The notes below the pieces were generated by a model. It made no database searches. It saw nothing but the letters and a program-made list of their open reading frames with translations, and was not told the origin of the DNA. Positions 6,379 through 10,159 of a stretch of DNA of 10,159 nucleotides are shown here, one piece after another. The translations under genes and the position numbers were made by a program. Source of the stretch: JBBSEX01 sp038239345 (lineage in GTDB: Bacteria; Acidobacteriota; Terriglobia; Bryobacterales; Bryobacteraceae); the NCBI GenBank assembly GCA_038239345.1, contig JBBSEX010000074.1:1-10159 (forward strand), in the 5' to 3' direction. How positions within the stretch are numbered: the first letter of the stretch is position 1; every line of letters starts with the position of its first letter.

Positions 6379-8066
6379 ACCTGGAGAACACAGATTCAAT
6401 ATCAGCTGCGAATGGGGTTCAACGTTCGCTCAAGTCACTGCTTCGTGTCAGCGACAGGCTAAATTCGATTTTCGACATTAACAGCTTGCTGGATGCGCTC
6501 GTGGAGCAGATGCTGGAACTCACAAACGCCGAGAGCGGCTGCGCGGGTTTGCGAACAGCGAAGGGAATGGTTTGCAACCATTTTTTGCAGGTCTCGCGCG
6601 GAGTACTTACTGTTGTGAATTTATCCCAGGATTACGCTTCTGGAACCGGGTGGTCTCATTGGGTCCTCACAAATGGAAAACCCTATCTGACGGAGGACGC
6701 CTTGAATGACCCGGTGATTCTGGCGGAGTTGCGTGAGCGGCTTAACGTGATATCCGGAATGTGCATTCCGATTCTAGACGGGAGGAAAGAAGTAATTGCT
6801 TTTTTTGAGGTCCACAACAAAGAGGCGGGCGGGGAGTTTACTGAGCAGGATTTGGAGAATGGTTTGGCCGCAGCACAAATTGCATCCCTGGCTATTCAAA
6901 ATGGCCTGACCTACCTCAAGCTGACTGCGCTTGCGGCATTCAGCGGATCGCTCACTTTGACAAGCACCCTGGAAGAGACGTTGGAAGTTATCGGCGAGCA
7001 GATCGAAACCAGCTTCCACCGCGCGGCAGCCATCTTCATGCTTGAGGATCAAGGCACGGACACGTCGCTGGTACAGCGATTTCGAAGCCACAATTTCTCA
7101 GCAACGGCTAAGGAGTTGGAAGCAGCCATGTGGTGCTGGCAGCATGGCCAGGAAGCGGGTTCGGATACCACCGCGGTAGCAGACGCGCTCGCCCACTACA
7201 TCCCTCTCGCCGTTCGGGGGCGGGTCATCGGAGTACTGGCATTGATGCCCCGCCCCGACGCTTGGTTCTCCACACAGCAACGCGAGCTTTTGGCTGGATT
7301 CGTTGGGCAGTCAGCTTTAGCTCTTGACCGAGGGCTCCTGGAACAAAGAGTACGCCGTCAACGATTCCTCGATGAATCGGACCGGGTTCAGAATGCGCTC
7401 CTTGCGGCGGTCTCCCACGAGGTTCGAGCGCCGCTGGCCGCGATCACTGCGGCGGTAAGCGGTATGTTGAATCCAACCGCGCCCCTTGAGCGAACTCATG
7501 AACGCCAACTCTTGCAAACGGTCGAATATGAAGCGAAGCGCCTACATCGACTGATGAACAACCTGTTGAACGTGACCCGCCTTCAGGCCGGTGTGTCGCG
7601 AGTCAGACTTGAACCCTGTGATTTATTTGACGTGGTAGGCGCGGCATTGGAAGAGTCGGGAACCGTGGCTCAGACGCGACGCGTTTCGATTGAGATTTCG
7701 CCGGATCTGCCTCTGGTTCCAATGGACTTTGAACTAATTAAGCAAGTTCTAATCAACCTCCTCAGCAATGCATTTAAATTCTCCTCGCCCGATCAACCGA
7801 TCCATCTGGCCAGCCATTTGGCAGGCGGGGAGTTGAATGTTTCCGTGGCCGACCGAGGGCGAGGTGTGGCGCGGGAAGATCTTGGTCGCGTATTTGAAAA
7901 GTTTTACACCCTTGAATCCAGTTCCGCCGATGGGCTCGGCTTGGGGTTATCCATCTGCAAGGAATTTGTCGAGGCTCATCGGGGAAGGATTTGGCTCGAA
8001 AACAATCCACAAGGTGGAACCATCGCGCAATTCGTTCTGCCAGCGCCAATTTCGCCGGAATCATGA
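6375..8066 (+). CDS. Soluble GAF-GAF sensor histidine kinase with KdpD-type core
   Basis: From the TTG start this protein is 563 residues; a GTG at 6351 would add eight. Two GAF-type sensor domains (about 35-175 and 195-318) are followed by a short coiled linker (318-340), a HisKA dimerisation domain with phospho-acceptor His348 in AAVSHEVRAPLAAI, and a HATPase domain (450-557). The ATPase domain has the N box NLLSNAFKFS (461-470), the G1 box VADRGRG (491-497) and the G2 box GLGLGLS (520-526). The second GAF (AMWCWQHGQEAGSDT, then YIPLAVRGRVIGVLAL) and the HisKA region resemble KdpD. No transmembrane segment, Usp-like domain or KdpD N-terminal domain with Walker motif is seen, so signals are probably cytoplasmic. 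Cys129-type redox or ligand sensing cannot be judged from sequence. It should phosphorylate the overlapping upstream regulator. The 3' end converges on ackA with a 9-bp gap. Confidence 0.92.
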   Translation: MNLENTDSISAANGVQRSLKSLLRVSDRLNSIFDINSLLDALVEQMLELTNAESGCAGLRTAKGMVCNHFLQVSRGVLTVVNLSQDYASGTGWSHWVLTNGKPYLTEDALNDPVILAELRERLNVISGMCIPILDGRKEVIAFFEVHNKEAGGEFTEQDLENGLAAAQIASLAIQNGLTYLKLTALAAFSGSLTLTSTLEETLEVIGEQIETSFHRAAAIFMLEDQGTDTSLVQRFRSHNFSATAKELEAAMWCWQHGQEAGSDTTAVADALAHYIPLAVRGRVIGVLALMPRPDAWFSTQQRELLAGFVGQSALALDRGLLEQRVRRQRFLDESDRVQNALLAAVSHEVRAPLAAITAAVSGMLNPTAPLERTHERQLLQTVEYEAKRLHRLMNNLLNVTRLQAGVSRVRLEPCDLFDVVGAALEESGTVAQTRRVSIEISPDLPLVPMDFELIKQVLINLLSNAFKFSSPDQPIHLASHLAGGELNVSVADRGRGVAREDLGRVFEKFYTLESSSADGLGLGLSICKEFVEAHRGRIWLENNPQGGTIAQFVLPAPISPES

Positions 8067-8075
8067 CATCCGAAT

Positions 8076-9275
8076 TCAGCCGAGTTTAAGAAGGCGGCTG
8101 ACAGACCGGGCGATCATAAGCTCCTCGTCAGTTCGGATCACTCGCACCTTGACTCGCCCGGTGTCCTTCGAAATCACAGGCGCATTCTTCGAATTTTGCA
8201 GACGATCAATTTCGATGCCGAGGAAACCGAGCCCCTCGCAGATTCGCGCTCGGATGCGGGGTGCGTTTTCACCAATGCCCGCCGAGAAGACCAGCGTATC
8301 CAGTCCACTCAGCGCAGCGGCAAAAGAGCCGATCCACTTTTTCGCTTGGTAGCAGAAGAGCTCCACTGCGTCGGCTGCGTGGAGATCGACGCGTTCACGT
8401 GCGCATAAGTCGCGCAGATCGGAGCTGGTTCCGGATACTCCAAGCAATCCCGATTCGTGGTTCACCATCTCTTGGAATTTCGCGGCGGTCACGTGTTCGG
8501 CGCGCGCGAGGTAGTAGACGAGACCTGGGTCGAGGTCTCCCGTGCGTGTGCCCATCATGAGCCCTGCCGCTGGGGTGAATCCCATGCTGGTATCGATACT
8601 CTTCCCATTGCGGACGGCCGCCAGACTGGCGCCGCTGCCAAGATGCGCGAGGATTACCCGGCCCTTCAATGCACCCGGGTCCAACTTGCCGAGCTCTTCC
8701 ATCAGGTATGCGTAGGACAGACCGTGGAAACCATAGCGCTCGATTCCCTTCGCCGCGTAGCGCCGTGGGATCGGGAGGATCTTCGCGATACGAGGCATCG
8801 TGCGGTGAAATGCCGTGTCAAAGCACGCGACCTGTGGCAGCTTTGGGTGCCGCCGCTTTAACGCCTCGATGAGAGCAATCTCGCGCGGAAGGTGATCAGG
8901 ATCGTACGCCGTAATTCGGTGAAGTTCCGCAAGCAGCTTCGGCGTGATGCGCACTGGTTCGGAGTGCTTCATGCCCTGCACTACGCGATGTCCTACCGCC
9001 TTTACGGATTTGAAAGCCGGTTGCGAACTCAACCAGTCCACCAAGAAGTCCACTGCCGTGGCATGGCTCCTGGCAGCAACGGGCTCGAGGACTTTTGCTT
9101 TTCCTGTCGGATCGTCGGCGGTTAGATTTGTGCCGGCAAGGCCAACGCGGTCGATCTTGCCGGAGAGCCTCACTCTGAGCTTGCTTGTCGCTTTTTCACC
9201 TGCCTCGTAAATCGCGAATCGGATGCTCGATGAGCCGCCGTTGATCGTTAGGATACCGGGCAACGCATGTTTCAT
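8076..9275 (-). CDS. ackA: Acetate kinase
   Basis: This 399-residue cytoplasmic kinase interconverts acetyl phosphate plus ADP with acetate plus ATP. It has full family length and motifs: NGGSSS (12-17), GHRVVQG (95-101), FDTAFH (152-157, with Asp153 matching the catalytic Asp), RYGFHGLSY (180-188), HLGSGAS (211-217), DTSMGFTPAAGLMMGTRTGD (228-247, with Arg244), SAGIGEN (331-337) and DEELMIAR (383-390). Some usually fixed positions differ: HLGNGAS is HLGSGAS and RYGFHGTSH ends in Tyr, which suggests a divergent subgroup; a related short-chain fatty acid kinase remains possible. I chose ATG 9275 because it gives the standard distance to the first motif; the same frame stays open 48 bases further, inside zwf. 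The start lies four bases after the zwf stop, so the two genes are very likely cotranscribed and coupled. No strong Shine-Dalgarno site is visible. Confidence 0.92.
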   Translation of the reverse strand: MKHALPGILTINGGSSSIRFAIYEAGEKATSKLRVRLSGKIDRVGLAGTNLTADDPTGKAKVLEPVAARSHATAVDFLVDWLSSQPAFKSVKAVGHRVVQGMKHSEPVRITPKLLAELHRITAYDPDHLPREIALIEALKRRHPKLPQVACFDTAFHRTMPRIAKILPIPRRYAAKGIERYGFHGLSYAYLMEELGKLDPGALKGRVILAHLGSGASLAAVRNGKSIDTSMGFTPAAGLMMGTRTGDLDPGLVYYLARAEHVTAAKFQEMVNHESGLLGVSGTSSDLRDLCARERVDLHAADAVELFCYQAKKWIGSFAAALSGLDTLVFSAGIGENAPRIRARICEGLGFLGIEIDRLQNSKNAPVISKDTGRVKVRVIRTDEELMIARSVSRLLKLG

Positions 9276-9279
9276 TGCG

Positions 9280-10159
9280 TCACGCCGTGACTGCAGGATT
9301 GTGCCAGGAATCATTCGGCCCAAGGATCGCGCCAGCGTCTTTCGGCCCCCAGCTGCCTCGCTTGTAGGCGTGGACCCGGTGGTGATGCTTCAAGACCGGA
9401 TCGACCACCGCCCAGGAAGCCTCGACTGCGTCTTCTCTTGTAAAGAGCGCGCCGTCACCGATCATTGCGTCGCTCAAGAGCCGCTCGTAAGGCGCTTCCT
9501 CTCCGGGTTGTTCGTCAGACAAGTAGAGTTCTCGCTGGTCCCCGACGAACTCCTTCCCCGCAAGCTTCACGCGAGCGGCGAAGGCGATAGCCGCGTTCGG
9601 GGAAAGACGGAAGCGAAGGTAATTCGCTCTGCCGGAGGTCGGGTCAGAGTCGGCGAAAAGCTTCTGCGGCGGAGGCTTCAGTTCCACAAGTATTTCGGTT
9701 GCGGTTACGGGCAAATATTTGCCAGAGCGGAGATACCATGGCACCCCGTCCCAGCGCCATGAGTCGATGGAAAGACGTAGCGCACAGAACGTCTCGACGT
9801 CCGACTTCTTCGCGACACCTGTCTCGTCGCGGTAGCCTGCGTACTGACCGCGCACCATGTCATCGCTCTTCAGCGGGCGCATTGCTCGAAAGACTTTAGC
9901 CTTCTCCGTGTGGACAGCTCCAAAGTCCCTGGCGGCCGGCGGTTCCATCGCAAGGAGTGCAACGATTTGAAAGAGGTGGTTCTGGATCACGTCGCGCAGG
10001 CAACCAGCGCTCTCATAAAATGCCCCGCGGGCTTTCACGCCGAAATCCTCGGCCATGGTCACCTGAACACTGGCCACGTAGTTCCGGTTCCAGATCGGCT
10101 CCAGGAACGAATTTGCAAAGCGGAAGTAGAGGATGTTCATGATCGCTTCTTTGCCGAGA
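9280..10159 (-). CDS. zwf: Glucose-6-phosphate 1-dehydrogenase, C-terminal part, cut by window end
   Basis: About 293 residues are visible, running off the right edge; the N-terminal NAD(P)-binding domain lies outside. The fragment covers most of the C-terminal domain: FRFANSFLEPIWNR, VQVTMAEDFGV, GAFYESAGCLRDVIQNHLFQ with ALLAMEPP after it, VPWYLRSGKYLP, and the closing WAVVDPVLKHHHRVHAYKRGSWGP, where family members have a Pro/Gly-rich SWGP end. The enzyme oxidises glucose 6-phosphate to 6-phosphogluconolactone with NADP or NAD, the entry to the oxidative pentose phosphate and Entner-Doudoroff routes. The ATG at 10140 is internal; the preceding codons (LGKEAI) continue the family sequence, so the true start is off the window. 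The stop at 9282-9280 is followed four bases later by ackA, linking sugar-phosphate oxidation to acetyl-phosphate metabolism. Confidence 0.95.
   Translation of the reverse strand, partial: LGKEAIMNILYFRFANSFLEPIWNRNYVASVQVTMAEDFGVKARGAFYESAGCLRDVIQNHLFQIVALLAMEPPAARDFGAVHTEKAKVFRAMRPLKSDDMVRGQYAGYRDETGVAKKSDVETFCALRLSIDSWRWDGVPWYLRSGKYLPVTATEILVELKPPPQKLFADSDPTSGRANYLRFRLSPNAAIAFAARVKLAGKEFVGDQRELYLSDEQPGEEAPYERLLSDAMIGDGALFTREDAVEASWAVVDPVLKHHHRVHAYKRGSWGPKDAGAILGPNDSWHNPAVTA

Noticed and set aside
9223..9762. Plus-strand frame of 179 codons across ackA and zwf
   Set aside because: It is antisense to well-conserved glucose-6-phosphate dehydrogenase sequence and the ackA start, with no independent support.
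1..10159. CRISPR array, tRNA, rRNA, phage or toxin-antitoxin module
   Set aside because: I looked for regularly spaced repeats, cloverleaf-like stretches and small gene pairs with typical motifs and saw none by eye; a covariance-model or repeat-finder run would be needed to exclude weak cases.

Overview
The window is about 10.2 kb of moderately GC-rich bacterial chromosome, with genes packed on both strands. The protein types fit a soil or environmental Gram-negative bacterium: an exported M13 metallopeptidase, an Ada-AlkA fusion, a GAF-domain KdpD-type kinase, and zwf next to ackA. Acidobacteriota is my best guess. It rests on gene style only, because there is no rRNA or other marker gene here.

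Left block (1-4784). The window opens inside the last 40 codons of an IS3-family transposase. Next, on the minus strand, come a GH75 chitosanase-like protein (272-997) and, 68 bp upstream of it, an Ada/AraC/AlkA three-part methylation-damage repair protein (1066-2508). A 203-bp divergent spacer separates these from a plus-strand secreted M13 (neprilysin/PepO-type) zinc metallopeptidase (2712-4784).

Scar region (4785-5655). About 870 bp carry no convincing intact gene. They hold two small inverted repeats, a decayed second copy of the same IS3-type transposase 3' end in the opposite orientation (4905-about 5036), and a fragment resembling the C-terminal half of a SnoaL/NTF2-like protein (5052-5330). 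The two IS3 pieces therefore bracket the left block as an inverted pair.

Right block (5656-10159). A KdpE-like response regulator (5656-6378) overlaps by 4 bp a soluble GAF-GAF-HisKA-HATPase kinase (6375-8066). The kinase's second GAF and core resemble KdpD, but the KdpD N-terminal sensor and membrane domains are absent. The pair converges, with a 9-bp gap, on a minus-strand central-carbon operon: zwf (cut by the window end) followed 4 bp later by ackA. Together these suggest flux through glucose-6-phosphate oxidation with acetyl-phosphate/acetate interconversion.

I found no CRISPR array, tRNA, rRNA, phage module or recognised defence system. The most unusual items are the truncated KdpD-type kinase, the leaderless bacterial GH75 protein, the degenerate helix-hairpin-helix in the AlkA domain, and the M13 enzyme lacking the usual Asn-Ala-Tyr substrate-binding segment.
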